A DNA stretch of 64,000 nt, from NCBI RefSeq assembly GCF_001613085.1, contig NZ_BDBR01000029.1, positions 1-64,000 on the forward strand, read 5' to 3'. The stretch is from Nocardia salmonicida NBRC 13393. GTDB lineage: Bacteria; Actinomycetota; Actinomycetes; Mycobacteriales; Mycobacteriaceae. Under the pieces are notes generated by a model. It saw only the letters and a program-made list of their open reading frames with translations. It did no database searches and was not told where the DNA came from. The stretch's first letter is position 1; each line of letters begins with the position of its first letter. Shown piece after piece: positions 52,228 through 61,456 of this stretch. The position numbers and the translations under genes were made by a program.

Positions 52228-52596
52228 TCAGAGGACTTCGATCTGGGCCGACTCCGGCAGAGTGCGAGGTCGCTCGTCGGTGTACCAGGCGTACTCGATG
52301 CTGCTGAGCCACCCTTTCTCAACCCAGAGAATGATCTCGCCGACTGGTGACCCGTTGCGGTCGGTGACGGCGCCGTTGGCGAAGATCCCATCGGCGGAAC
52401 CGGATCCTTGCACGGCCCCTGGCTGCACGACCAGATCGACGCTGGGTGACCCGGCGCCCCAAGTCGCGACGACCTGCGAATGCGGGATCTGGGCGCGGAG
52501 TTCGTCAGCGCCGGCACCGCCGCCAGACAGCATTTTGGTGACGACCTCGGATTCGAGGTCGGTCAGCGGTCGTGGCTGAATGGGTGTGTTGCTCAT
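52228..52596 (-). CDS. Probable immunity protein for the adjacent polymorphic toxin
   Basis: The ATG at 52596 has GGAG upstream. The 122-residue soluble, mildly acidic protein ends VGEIILWVEKGWLSSIEYAW followed by YTDERPRTLP, a motif I associate with small proteins beside actinobacterial toxins. It lies 26 bases downstream of the toxin gene on the same strand, the canonical immunity position. The role is inferred from position and size. Confidence 0.65.
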   Translation of the reverse strand: MSNTPIQPRPLTDLESEVVTKMLSGGGAGADELRAQIPHSQVVATWGAGSPSVDLVVQPGAVQGSGSADGIFANGAVTDRNGSPVGEIILWVEKGWLSSIEYAWYTDERPRTLPESAQIEVL

Positions 52597-52622
52597 CGGT
52601 CTCCTCGGATCTTGCACTGTGG

Positions 52623-53903
52623 TCAGGGGATGTAGGCGGTACCGATTTTGAAGACACCGTTGATCATCGCGCCGCGGATATGAACGGTCTCACCATTGAT
52701 GGTGCGCACCAGAGGATTCGAGGCATTATATACGCCATCGGGAACGCCCTGAACATTCTCGATGATCTTGGTCATCGTCGCCTCTTCGCCGCCCAGTGAC
52801 TTCACGAGATTGTCCAGCTTATGCTTCGGCACGAAGACATGGCCCATCGCCTCCTTGTCGAGCGCGTAATCCAGGGATCCCTTGAGCTTGTCGCGTGCAG
52901 CCTTGGCGATATCGGCTGTTCGTTGGGCGAGCAGGTTGGCAATGCGCTGCATTTCGCTGCGTCTGGCGTCGAGATCATCGCCGGTCTGGACGACTTTCTC
53001 GACAAATTTGGCTGCGCGTTTGGCGGTGAGAACGCGGTCGACGTAAGCCTTCATTTTCAGCGCGAGCTTGCCTGCTTTGGCAGCAGCGATGGCGGCGGCG
53101 CCGAATCCGGCAGTCAAAGCACCCGCGATCACACTGAGGACGACGGTCTCGGCGATTTCCTGGGCGAGGTCCTTCGCTAGATCGACAAGCAACTGGCCGA
53201 GTTGTGTCCGGAACTCCAGGATCGCGGAGCGGTGCTCGCGGCAGGACTTGGCGAGATCCTTGTAAAGGGTAAGGACCCCTTCAGCAGACTTCTTCAGCTC
53301 GCGAATGTCGTCATCGACATGTGCTGCGTCGGGCGCGGTTTCGCGTTCGAAGGTCTTTGCCAGCTGGTCCAAAAGGGCGGGCAGGTTGCCCACACCCGTC
53401 TCACTGCCGAATTTGTCCCAGGTGTCGGCTGCGGTCAGGAGATCATGCGGTTCGCCGTCCGGCATCGAAACACCGAAGTTCTCTAGCGCCGACACCGCGA
53501 ATCCGACGTCGTCGAACAGGCCACTGCCCGGACCACCTGCCGATGGCGGCGGCACAAGGCACGGAGCCCACACCGGCGCGAGCTGGGTCGGCTTTGTCGG
53601 TTCCGGTCGGCCGGTGCCGGCGACATAGTCAGCCAAGGCATGGTTATAGCCGAGCTCGAGCAGGATATTGGAGTAGTTACCCATTGCGGTGATGAGCAAC
53701 TCGGTCATGCTCATCGCCGTCGTGACGGTCGAATCATAGGACGTTGCCCACGCTTTGGACTCGCCGACGTTGCCGCCCATATCTGCGGTATCGCTCAGGG
53801 CAGCGATCTGTGTGGAGTAGACCCGCTGATACTCGGTTGCGTAGGAATGCATCGAAGCCCCGGCCAGTGAATACACGGTGGGGTCGACAACCAGGGTCGA
53901 CAT
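52623..53903 (-). CDS. WXG100-linked polymorphic toxin with C-terminal nuclease-like domain
   Basis: The 426-residue protein starts with a helical WXG-like region (1-105; AWATSYD, MTELLITAMGNYSNILLELG). A Pro-rich linker follows (about 107-125), then a long helical middle with a hydrophobic stretch (AETVVLSVIAGALTAGFGAA). The C-terminal domain (about 345-426) reads GHVFVPKHKLDNLVKSLGGE and later VHIRGAMINGVFKIGTAYIP. A His/Lys-containing start and a terminal GTAYxP are typical of BECR-fold (EndoU/colicin D/RelE-like) RNase toxins. Two WXG100 genes precede it and a small gene follows, as in type VII secretion effector modules. Confidence 0.8.
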   Translation of the reverse strand: MSTLVVDPTVYSLAGASMHSYATEYQRVYSTQIAALSDTADMGGNVGESKAWATSYDSTVTTAMSMTELLITAMGNYSNILLELGYNHALADYVAGTGRPEPTKPTQLAPVWAPCLVPPPSAGGPGSGLFDDVGFAVSALENFGVSMPDGEPHDLLTAADTWDKFGSETGVGNLPALLDQLAKTFERETAPDAAHVDDDIRELKKSAEGVLTLYKDLAKSCREHRSAILEFRTQLGQLLVDLAKDLAQEIAETVVLSVIAGALTAGFGAAAIAAAKAGKLALKMKAYVDRVLTAKRAAKFVEKVVQTGDDLDARRSEMQRIANLLAQRTADIAKAARDKLKGSLDYALDKEAMGHVFVPKHKLDNLVKSLGGEEATMTKIIENVQGVPDGVYNASNPLVRTINGETVHIRGAMINGVFKIGTAYIP

Positions 53904-53909
53904 TAGTTG

Positions 53910-54215
53910 TTACGCCCTGCCCAGCATCGAGAGATTCGCGGCTATAGCGGCGTTGTATCTACCGTGAGCGTCGAGGACTGCTTGCCGCATGATGGCAATA
54001 CCGTCGGCGACATCGGTTGCACCGGTGTGCCATTCACGGAATGCCTCGGCCTGAGCATCGGCGGCAGCTCCGTTCCAGTTCTGCTGAACGGCGGAAACCC
54101 GCTGCTGCAAACCGTCGAGGCTGTCGTTGAGGAAGCCGACGAATCCGGATACACGGGCGACGATCTGCTCGAGTTCGTCGAGATCCACGCGGAAGGGTTG
54201 TGCGTTCTCGACCAT
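53910..54215 (-). CDS. WXG100-family protein
   Basis: The 101-residue helical-hairpin protein has WNG at the turn (VQQNWNGAAADAQ), and both flanking helices are amphipathic (VARVSGFVGFLNDSLDGLQQ; FREWHTGATDVADGIAIM). Its ATG shares a base with the previous stop (TGATG). It is expected to pair with the product at 54215 and to help type VII export of the toxin. Confidence 0.9.
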   Translation of the reverse strand: MVENAQPFRVDLDELEQIVARVSGFVGFLNDSLDGLQQRVSAVQQNWNGAAADAQAEAFREWHTGATDVADGIAIMRQAVLDAHGRYNAAIAANLSMLGRA

Positions 54216-54559
54216 CAGAGTTCCGGCAGATCAAGGGATCCGGAAAGCGAGGAGGTGGCTACCGCGCGTGCACTATCTAGGTCATCGAGTGTCTTGCTCG
54301 TGACACCGAGCAGTTCGGCCATGTCGGCCAGCGCTTCGAGGACGGTATCGGCGCCCTGCTTGGTTTCGGTCCAGCCTGCGCTGAACGAATCCGCGGACAC
54401 ACCACGCCAGTTGGCCAGCAGGGTCGTGACGTCGGTGTCGAGGGAGGTGAGTCCGTTGACGAGGGTCTCGGCGACCTGCTGAAGATAACGCCCGGCGTCG
54501 GTGACCTCGTCAGGGACCACGGCGAAGTCGGTGCTGGTAGAGCCAGGTTGGCTTGTCAT
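54215..54559 (-). CDS. WXG100-family protein
   Basis: The ATG at 54559 has GAGGA 6 bases upstream; a second ATG at 54565 is too close to that site. The 114-residue product has the turn motif WRGVSADSF and two long helices (VTDAGRYLQQVAETLVNGL; DTVLEALADMAELLGVTSKT). It is the first gene of the four-gene toxin operon. Sequence divergence between the two WXG100 proteins fits a heterodimer. Confidence 0.88.
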   Translation of the reverse strand: MTSQPGSTSTDFAVVPDEVTDAGRYLQQVAETLVNGLTSLDTDVTTLLANWRGVSADSFSAGWTETKQGADTVLEALADMAELLGVTSKTLDDLDSARAVATSSLSGSLDLPEL

Positions 54560-54786
54560 AGACATTCCTCGAATATTTCGCAGATCACTATGAGTTAGAC
54601 GGGAGCCGATGAGCTTCGGTTCCATCGGATATGCGAATGGTGTCGGCGCTCACATCTCGTTGCCCAGGTCTAGAGGACTCGCCACGTTGACGTCTGGCCG
54701 TGCTCGCACCTCAGCTGGCCCACAACCTGCGGTTTCGTGCTGAAAGTTGGGATCGGTAGGGGGCGAGTGCGGCATCTACTTACCCC

Positions 54787-55179
54787 ATGACATCTTCTCC
54801 CTCGAACCACACACAGCCTTCTGGCTTGGACAAGAAGACCAGCGCGATCCTGTCGTACGCGCTGGGCTGGCTCACCGGAATCATCTTCCTCTTCGTGGGA
54901 AAGAATGATCCCGATGTGAAATTCCATGCCGCACAATCGATCATCTTCTTCGGGGCGGTCTCGGTGCTCAATATTGTTCTGAGCATCGTCGGCTCGCTAC
55001 TCGGAGTACTGGGGATCATCTTCAGCCTCGCCGGACTCGTGCTCGCGGTCTTCGCGGTTGTCGTCTGGATCATGGCGATGGTCCGGGCAAACAACAGCGG
55101 CGGTGGCCGCGTGGAGCTTCCCATTGTCGGGAAATTCACTGCTCCATATGCCGATCAGTTGGCCGGTTCGGTCAACTAG
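54787..55179 (+). CDS. DUF4870 membrane protein
   Basis: The 130-residue product has KKTSAILSYALGWLTGIIFL, then DPDVKFHAAQSIIFFGAVSV and two more hydrophobic segments, the signature of DUF4870. Function is unknown; members are widespread small membrane proteins. It is divergent from the WXG100 operon with a 227-bp gap and followed by a strong terminator. Confidence 0.92.
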   Translation: MTSSPSNHTQPSGLDKKTSAILSYALGWLTGIIFLFVGKNDPDVKFHAAQSIIFFGAVSVLNIVLSIVGSLLGVLGIIFSLAGLVLAVFAVVVWIMAMVRANNSGGGRVELPIVGKFTAPYADQLAGSVN

Positions 55180-55226
55180 CGCGTACTCGAAGTCCCGCAC
55201 GGCGGCCGCACCCAACACTCCGAAGA

Positions 55227-55257
55227 TCAATGGCCCGAGGCTATCTCGGGCCATTGA
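55227..55257. terminator. Perfect 13-bp stem-loop
   Basis: TCAATGGCCCGAG (55227-55239) and CTCGGGCCATTGA (55245-55257) pair perfectly around GCTAT. The hairpin lies 47 bases after the DUF4870 stop and well before the methyltransferase start at 55348. No U run follows, as is common in actinobacteria. Confidence 0.8.
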
Positions 55258-55347
55258 CGTCTGCGCATCCACCAGGACAAACGTCATCTTTTGACCCCGG
55301 TTTAATGCATTCGTGGTCTGGGGCCGTCGCTGGCATAGTGATTCCAC

Positions 55348-56103
55348 ATGGGACGAACGTTCGAGGAACTGGTCGAAGAAGCAGCGTCGGCGCCGGTGGA
55401 AGGGTGGGACTTCTCCTGGCTCGATGGGCGGGCCAGCGAAGCGCGGCCTTCGTGGGGTTATCAGCGGCTGATGAGTAGTCGGCTGAAGACCGCCTCCGCT
55501 GCTCTGGACATTCAGACCGGTGGTGGTGAGGTTCTGGGTGAGGCGGAGTTGTTTCCGCGGACCATGGTTGCCACCGAGTCGTGGCCGCCGAATATCGCCA
55601 AGGCGACGGCGTTGCTGCACCCGCGCGGCGTGGTTGTCGTGGCTGCGACCGACGAGCCACCATTGCCGTTTGCTGATAGCGCGTTCGACCTCGTCACCAG
55701 TCGGCATCCGGCTACCGTCTGGTGGGATGAGATCGCCCGCGTACTGCAAACGGGCGGAACGTATTTCGCGCAGCACGTCGGGCCTGCCAGCGTGTTCGAA
55801 CTGGTCGAGTATTTTCTCGGTCCGCAACCGGAAGCCCGGCGAGGCCGCCATCCCGACGACGAAGCCGTTGCCGCGCGCGCCGCCGGCCTGGAGATCATCA
55901 GCCAGCGGACCGAGCGCCTGCGCACAGAGTTCGATGACATCGGTGCCGTCGTGTACTTCCTGCGCAAGGTGATCTGGATGGTCCCTGGGTTCACTGTGGA
56001 GGGCTACCGCGACCAGTTGCGGCGGCTCCATGATCGAATCCAGCAGGAGGGGCCGTTCGTCGCGTACTCCAGCCGCACACTCACCGAGGCCACCAAACCA
56101 TGA
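55348..56103 (+). CDS. SAM-dependent methyltransferase-like protein
   Basis: The 251-residue product keeps the class I methyltransferase layout (LDIQTGGGEVLGEAELFP, ATDEPPLPFADSAFDLVTSR, EIARVLQTGGTYFAQHVG). The glycine loop is DIQTGGGE rather than the usual DxGxGxG, seen in a known subgroup of uncharacterised methyltransferases. The substrate is unknown. The gene converges on dnaG, 12 bases away. Confidence 0.85.
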   Translation: MGRTFEELVEEAASAPVEGWDFSWLDGRASEARPSWGYQRLMSSRLKTASAALDIQTGGGEVLGEAELFPRTMVATESWPPNIAKATALLHPRGVVVVAATDEPPLPFADSAFDLVTSRHPATVWWDEIARVLQTGGTYFAQHVGPASVFELVEYFLGPQPEARRGRHPDDEAVAARAAGLEIISQRTERLRTEFDDIGAVVYFLRKVIWMVPGFTVEGYRDQLRRLHDRIQQEGPFVAYSSRTLTEATKP

Positions 56104-56115
56104 CCCGCAGGGCTG

Positions 56116-58041
56116 TCAGGCTCCGGCCGCGTAGCCCTCGTTACCCATCGCCTGGGCCGCGAGGCTCTTGCGGTACTGCTCCAGCGCCACCAGGTCGCCG
56201 AACAACGCCATGTAGGTGTCGGGCTCCTCGCTGGCGGACAACCGCTGCAGCTTCGATTTGAGCTCGGCGATCTGGCGGCCCACCCAGGCTTCCTGGGTGC
56301 GGGCGAGGATGCCGGTGATGAAGCGCGGGGTGTCGTTCTGGGTGCGCACCGGGAGCTGCTCGTTGGCCAGTTCGGAGACCAGGGCGCGGATCATCAGGTC
56401 GTCGGTGTGGTCGGCGACGGCGGCAACCCATTCCGCGCCGCTGAGCCCGGCCGCCGTGCCGCCCGCCTGGGCGATCATGATGCGCACAGCCACGTAGGCG
56501 GGGTGGGTGAAGGCGGCGGCGTCGATGGCGTCGAAGGCGACACCCGCGATGCCTGGGTATTGCAGTGCGGCGCTGAGGGATTGGCGCTGCGCGAACAGCA
56601 CCGGATCGTTGGGGGCAGGCCGCACCGAGGAACCCTCCTCGACGCGGGGCGCGGGAAGCGCCGCGGCACCCGACTTCAGGGCAGGCGTGGCATTGCCGCC
56701 CGCCCGGTTCTTCTTCGCCTCTTCACCGACCCGGCGCACGACCAGCTGGATGTCATCCCAGCCGACCCAGCCGGCCAGCTTGGTGGCATACCCTTTGCGG
56801 GTGGCGTTGTCCTTGATCTGAGCCACCACGGGCACCGTACGGCGCAACGCTTCGACGCGGCCCTCGACATCGTCGAGATTGTGTTCGGCGAGCAGACCAC
56901 GAATCACGAACTCGTACAGCGGGGTTCGTCGTGCCACCAGATCGCGCACAGCGCTGTCACCGGAGTGCTGGCGCAACTCGCACGGATCCTGCCCGTCGGG
57001 CGCGACCGCGATGTAGGTCTGTCCGGCCAGTCGCTGATCGCCGCTGAACGCCTTCAACGCAGCAGCCTGGCCTGCCGCGTCACCGTCGAAGGTGTAGATG
57101 ATCTCGCCGCGCCAGAAGTTGTCGTCCATCAGCAGCCTGCGCAGCACCTGCAGGTGCTCTTCGCCGAAGGCGGTGCCGCAGGACGCGACCGCGGTTTTCA
57201 CCCCGGCCAGGTGCATGGCCATCACATCGGTGTAGCCCTCGACGACCACAGCCTGATGACCCTTGGAGATGTCGCGTTTGGCGTGGTCGAGTCCGAACAG
57301 CACCTGAGACTTCTTGTACAGCAACGTTTCCGGCGTGTTCACGTACTTGCCGGGCATGGTGTCGTCGTCGAACAGTTTGCGCGCGCCGAACCCGATCACC
57401 TCACCGCCGAGATTGCGGATCGGCCACAGCAGGCGACGATGGAACCGGTCGATCGGACCGCGCTTGCCCTGCTTGGACAACCCCGCCGCTTCCAACTCCT
57501 TGAACTCGAACCCCAGCCGCTGCAGATGCTTGGTCAGACCGTCCCAGCCCGCGGGCGCGTAACCGCAACCGAACTGCTGCCAGGACGCCTTGTCGAAGTT
57601 GCGGTCCGTCAGATATTTGCGGGCGGCCTCGGCCTCGGGTTCGTGCAGCAAGGCCATGTAGTACTCGTGCGCGGCGGCATTGGCGGCGACCAACCGCGAG
57701 CGGGTGCCGCGGTCGCGCTGCACCGAGGTGCCGCCACCCTCGTAGTTGATCTGGTAGCCGATGCGATCGGCCATCTGCTCGACGGCCTCGACGAAACCGA
57801 TGTGTTCCATCTGCTGCAGGAACTTGTAGACGTCCCCGCCCTCACCACAGCCGAAGCAGTGGAACAGCCCGTGGTTGGGACGCACATGGAACGACGGCGA
57901 CTTCTCGTCGTGGAACGGGCACAGACCTTTGATCGAGTCGGCGCCCGCGCGCTTGAGCGCCACGTACTCACCGACTACGTCTTCGATCCGGACACGTTCA
58001 CGGATCGCCGCGATATCGCGATCTGGGATTCGTCCGGCCAC
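56116..58041 (-). CDS. dnaG: DNA primase
   Basis: The GTG at 58041 begins a 641-residue primase. A CHC2 zinc-binding domain has C41, H44, C62 and C65 (CPFHDEKSPSFHV, HCFGCGEGGDVYKF). The catalytic core has VVVEGYTDVMAMHLAG (Toprim Glu) and FDGDAAGQAAALK (DxD). A C-terminal helicase-interaction domain ends the protein. It synthesises RNA primers at the replication fork. It is followed upstream by dgt, as in mycobacteria. Confidence 0.97.
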   Translation of the reverse strand: MAGRIPDRDIAAIRERVRIEDVVGEYVALKRAGADSIKGLCPFHDEKSPSFHVRPNHGLFHCFGCGEGGDVYKFLQQMEHIGFVEAVEQMADRIGYQINYEGGGTSVQRDRGTRSRLVAANAAAHEYYMALLHEPEAEAARKYLTDRNFDKASWQQFGCGYAPAGWDGLTKHLQRLGFEFKELEAAGLSKQGKRGPIDRFHRRLLWPIRNLGGEVIGFGARKLFDDDTMPGKYVNTPETLLYKKSQVLFGLDHAKRDISKGHQAVVVEGYTDVMAMHLAGVKTAVASCGTAFGEEHLQVLRRLLMDDNFWRGEIIYTFDGDAAGQAAALKAFSGDQRLAGQTYIAVAPDGQDPCELRQHSGDSAVRDLVARRTPLYEFVIRGLLAEHNLDDVEGRVEALRRTVPVVAQIKDNATRKGYATKLAGWVGWDDIQLVVRRVGEEAKKNRAGGNATPALKSGAAALPAPRVEEGSSVRPAPNDPVLFAQRQSLSAALQYPGIAGVAFDAIDAAAFTHPAYVAVRIMIAQAGGTAAGLSGAEWVAAVADHTDDLMIRALVSELANEQLPVRTQNDTPRFITGILARTQEAWVGRQIAELKSKLQRLSASEEPDTYMALFGDLVALEQYRKSLAAQAMGNEGYAAGA

Positions 58042-58066
58042 GATGAGCGAGTCTAGTCGGGTCTGC

Positions 58067-59320
58067 TCAGCGGCAGTCCAGCGAGGCGGCGACGCGTTCG
58101 AACCGGCTCTCGGTGTAGGAGGCGATCTGGTCGATCACCACGCGCACGCGCGCGGCCTCGGTGGCGGCGGCGTTGAACCAGGGCAGCATCTGATCGTCGA
58201 GGTGGGCGGGCGCGGTGGTGAGCAGGCGGTCGGCCACGGCCTGTACGCGGTCGCGCTGGGTCTGCTGGCGGGCGAGGTGGCCGGGGTCGGAGCGCACGTA
58301 GCGCAACGCCACGGTCTTGAGGACGGCGACCTCGGCGGCCACGATCGGCGGCACGATCAGATCGGCCTCGTAGCGGATGAGCGGGCCTTGGCCGTAGCGC
58401 TCGTGGGTGGCCGAGATCGCGGCGGTGGCGAAGCGGCCGACCAGTTCGCTGGTGAGCCGCTTCAACGCCACCGAGGCGGCGAAGCTGCCGTCGTAGGTCG
58501 CGGCGTCGGCCACGATGTCGAGTTCGGAGAGCCGTTGGGCGGCGGCGGCGAGCGCTTCGATCGACTGGTCGGGGTGCTGGCCGTGGCCCTGTTCGGCGAG
58601 CGCGGCCTGTTCGGCCGGGTCGGCGAGGGCGCGCAGGTCGATGCGGCCGACGATCACGCCGTCCTCCACGTCGTGCACCGAGTAGGCGACGTCGTCGGAC
58701 CAGTCCATGATCTGGCATTCCAGGCTCTGCTTGCGGTCGGGCGCGTCTTTGCGGACCCAGGCCAGGCGCTCGAGGTCGTCGTCGTAGGCGCCGAACTTGG
58801 TGCCGGAACCGCTTCTGCCCCACGGGTATTTGAGGGTCGCGTCCAGGGCTGCCCGGGTCAGGTTGAGCCCGAAGCTTTCGCCGTCGGCGTCGAGGATCTT
58901 GGGCTCGAGGCGGGTCAGGATGCGCAGGTTCTGCGCGTTGCCTTCGAAACCGCCGTACTCGTCGGCGAATTCGTCGAGCGCGCGTTCACCGTTGTGACCG
59001 TAGGGCGGGTGGCCGATGTCGTGGGCAAGGCCCGCCAGGTCGACGAGGTCGGGGTCGGCGCCGACCCCGTCGGCGATACTGCGCCCGATCTGGGCCACTT
59101 CGAGGGAGTGGGTCAGGCGGGTGCGCGGGGTATCGCCCTCGCGCGGGCCCATGACCTGGGTCTTGTCGGCGAGGCGACGCAGCGCGGCGGAATGCAGCAC
59201 ACGGGCACGATCACGGGAGAACTCACTGCGATGGCCCTTGTCCGCGGCACCTGGCCACGCGGTCTTGCCCGGCTCGTGGACCATGCGTTCCTGGTCGTGC
59301 GGGGTATAGGTCCGTGTCAT
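58067..59320 (-). CDS. dgt: Deoxyguanosinetriphosphate triphosphohydrolase-like protein
   Basis: The ATG at 59320 (MTRTYTPHDQERMV) is preferred to one at 59338 because only the former has a purine-rich site and fits the TGAGATG junction with the upstream stop. The 417-residue HD-domain protein has TRLTHSLEVAQIGRSIADGV and LAGLAHDIGHPPYGHNGERAL, the His and HD metal ligands. It hydrolyses dNTPs to nucleosides and triphosphate. It is next to dnaG, the conserved arrangement. Confidence 0.95.
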   Translation of the reverse strand: MTRTYTPHDQERMVHEPGKTAWPGAADKGHRSEFSRDRARVLHSAALRRLADKTQVMGPREGDTPRTRLTHSLEVAQIGRSIADGVGADPDLVDLAGLAHDIGHPPYGHNGERALDEFADEYGGFEGNAQNLRILTRLEPKILDADGESFGLNLTRAALDATLKYPWGRSGSGTKFGAYDDDLERLAWVRKDAPDRKQSLECQIMDWSDDVAYSVHDVEDGVIVGRIDLRALADPAEQAALAEQGHGQHPDQSIEALAAAAQRLSELDIVADAATYDGSFAASVALKRLTSELVGRFATAAISATHERYGQGPLIRYEADLIVPPIVAAEVAVLKTVALRYVRSDPGHLARQQTQRDRVQAVADRLLTTAPAHLDDQMLPWFNAAATEAARVRVVIDQIASYTESRFERVAASLDCR

Positions 59321-59321
59321 C

Positions 59322-60014
59322 TCACTGTCCCGCCTCATAAGAGAAATCTGCCGAGAAATGAGTGAGCTGGTACCAGAGCAGCGCGCCGGTTTCGCGGGCG
59401 ATGCCGTGGAATTGCGACTCCCTCGTGTAGACGGCCGGTCCGGTGCGGGTAGGTGCGGTCCACGCCTCCAAGCCTGCGTCGCGAGCCATCGTCCTGGTTC
59501 GCAGTGAATGCCACGGATCGCTCACGAGTACGGCTGATGACATGTCGCGCTCCCCCATCGCTGTCGCGACGGCTTCGATGCTGCGCAGGGTGTCGGACCC
59601 GGTCTCCACCGCGAGGATGTTCTCGCTCGGAACACCTTTGTCCTCCAAATACTGTTTGCCCGAAGCGGCTTCGGTGTACAGGTCGCCCTCTTGCTTGCCG
59701 CCCACGGTGATCACCGTGGGCGCCACACCGGCTTCGTAGAGCCGCCAGGCCTGATACAACCGCGCCTCGAACACCGACGACGGCGTCCCCGAATACTGCG
59801 CCGCGCCGAGCACCACGATCGCGTTCGCGGGGGTGTAGTCGTCGATCCGCGCGACCTGCCAGACCCGGACCGCCGTCCCGGCCACCAGCACCAACCCCAT
59901 CAGCACCGCCCCGGCGATCAACCGGACGAACCACACCGAGACCGTCGACACCAGCCCGCGCGGATGCCTGACATCCTGGGCAGGCGCTGACGTTCGCGAG
60001 AAACCCGATTTCAC
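59322..60014 (-). CDS. YdcF/SanA-family (DUF218) protein
   Basis: The 230-residue product has one N-terminal helix (about 28-48) and an extracytoplasmic DUF218 domain (NAIVVLGAAQYSGTPSSVFE, TVGGKQEGDLYTEAASGKQY, VSDPWHSLRTRTMARDAG). The family acts in envelope biogenesis. It is coupled to dgt by a 1-base gap, so dgt expression may depend on it. Confidence 0.93.
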   Translation of the reverse strand: MKSGFSRTSAPAQDVRHPRGLVSTVSVWFVRLIAGAVLMGLVLVAGTAVRVWQVARIDDYTPANAIVVLGAAQYSGTPSSVFEARLYQAWRLYEAGVAPTVITVGGKQEGDLYTEAASGKQYLEDKGVPSENILAVETGSDTLRSIEAVATAMGERDMSSAVLVSDPWHSLRTRTMARDAGLEAWTAPTRTGPAVYTRESQFHGIARETGALLWYQLTHFSADFSYEAGQ

Positions 60015-60019
60015 CCTCG

Positions 60020-60943
60020 TCAGTCTGCCAGGTCGGTCCGACGCGTCGTGTGGTCAGCGGTCACCAGCGGATTCCGTTCCGGTGAACTACCGATCGGTGT
60101 CCACGAGATCGTCGCCGCGACGTCGACGAACGAGCGGATCAGCGGGGTGTGCGCGGCGCTGTTCCAAGCCAGCACGAGGCTGCTCGGCGGCTTGTCGACG
60201 AGCGGGACCACCACCAGCCCGTCCGGAACCGGATGACCGAGCGGTGTGAGTCCCACGGTGCCGTTCCACAGGACGGTTTGCTGACATTCGTGGACGGTCC
60301 GCACCACCGGCCCGGTGTCGGGATCGGTCGGGTGCGACCAGTAGCCGCGCCACATCGGGTCGGTGTCGGGAGGCAGCTGGAACCAGCGTCGATCTGCCAG
60401 CTCTCGCAGGTGCAGGTTCGGGCGGTCGGCGAATGGATCATCCACGCGCAGTACGACGCCGACGGGGTCGGTGCGCAGAACCTGTGTGGTGACGCCTGTT
60501 TCGTCGAAGGGCGTGCGGGTGAGAGCGATGTCGACGCGGCCGGCGCGCAGTCCCGCTGTCGGGTCGGCGAAGTCGCCTTCTCTGATGTGTACCTGCACGT
60601 CGGGGTGCGCGGCTCGGTAAGCGGCCGCCAGTCGGGTGCCTGCCTGTTCGGCGAAGGTGCCGATGGTGATGGTGGTGTCCGCCCCTGCGGCGACCGCGAC
60701 CCTGGCGCGCACTCGATCGGCCTGGGCCAGCAGGTCGCGGGCCTCGTCGTAGAGCGCGGCGCCGGCGGGCGTGAGGGCGACGCCGGTCGATGAGCGGCGC
60801 AGCAGTTCGTAGCCGAGGTCGGCCTCGAGCTGCTTGATCGCCCTGCTCAGCGGCGGCTGGGTCATGTACAGCCGAGCGGCAGCGCGGCCGAAGTGGAGTT
60901 CCTCGGCCACCGCCGTGAAGTATCGCAGGAGACGGAGGTCCAT
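60020..60943 (-). CDS. LysR-family transcriptional regulator
   Basis: The ATG at 60943 (MDLRLLRYFTAVAEELHFGR) gives the standard LysR N-terminus; a GTG at 60976 is an alternative. The helix-turn-helix is AAARLYMTQPPLSRAIKQLE. The effector domain follows (ITIGTFAEQAGTRLAAAYRA, LRAGRVDIALTRTPFDE). It is divergent from the DoxX-like gene at 61026 and likely regulates it. Confidence 0.93.
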   Translation of the reverse strand: MDLRLLRYFTAVAEELHFGRAAARLYMTQPPLSRAIKQLEADLGYELLRRSSTGVALTPAGAALYDEARDLLAQADRVRARVAVAAGADTTITIGTFAEQAGTRLAAAYRAAHPDVQVHIREGDFADPTAGLRAGRVDIALTRTPFDETGVTTQVLRTDPVGVVLRVDDPFADRPNLHLRELADRRWFQLPPDTDPMWRGYWSHPTDPDTGPVVRTVHECQQTVLWNGTVGLTPLGHPVPDGLVVVPLVDKPPSSLVLAWNSAAHTPLIRSFVDVAATISWTPIGSSPERNPLVTADHTTRRTDLAD

Positions 60944-61025
60944 GAGCTGCGACGATACCCGCTCGGTATCGGTCACGTCGGATCGGTCTTGGACGCGGCC
61001 CGTCTCCGATGGTCAGGTGGAAGCC

Positions 61026-61442
61026 ATGAGCGTCATAGTCCTGATCGGGCGAATCCTGTTCTCCGCGTTGTTCATCGGCGCGGCTGTCGGCCATCTGAGT
61101 GCGGCGAAGGACACCGCGCGATATGCCGCGAGCCGTGGAGTGCCGTCGCCCGCCCTGGCGGTGTACGCCTCGGGTGCGGCCATGCTGGTCGCGGGGACGA
61201 GCGTGCTACTCGGGGCGTGGGGCGATGTCGGATCGCTTGTCCTGGTGGCGTTCCTGGTGCCGACGGCCTTCCTGATGCACGCTTTCTGGAAGGAGACCGA
61301 TGCCGAGACCAAGCAACACGAAATGGTCCATTTCAACAAGGACCTCGCCCTAGCCGGTGCCGCGCTGGTCTTCTTCGCGGTCTTCGCCTACACCGCCGAC
61401 CTAGGCCTGACTCTCACCGGACCGGCTCTCACGCTGCGCTGA
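61026..61442 (+). CDS. DoxX-family membrane protein
   Basis: The ATG at 61026 follows GGTGGAAG. The 138-residue product has four hydrophobic segments and the family features LIGRILFSALFIGAAVGHLS and FLVPTAFLMHAFWKETD. Some DoxX proteins work with superoxide dismutase in thiol stress. It is likely controlled by the divergent LysR. Confidence 0.9.
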   Translation: MSVIVLIGRILFSALFIGAAVGHLSAAKDTARYAASRGVPSPALAVYASGAAMLVAGTSVLLGAWGDVGSLVLVAFLVPTAFLMHAFWKETDAETKQHEMVHFNKDLALAGAALVFFAVFAYTADLGLTLTGPALTLR

Positions 61443-61456
61443 CTCCCGAAGCAGCC

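Noticed and set aside
56407..58056. 549-residue plus-strand ORF opposite dnaG
   Set aside because: Antisense to a complete primase with zinc-finger and Toprim motifs.
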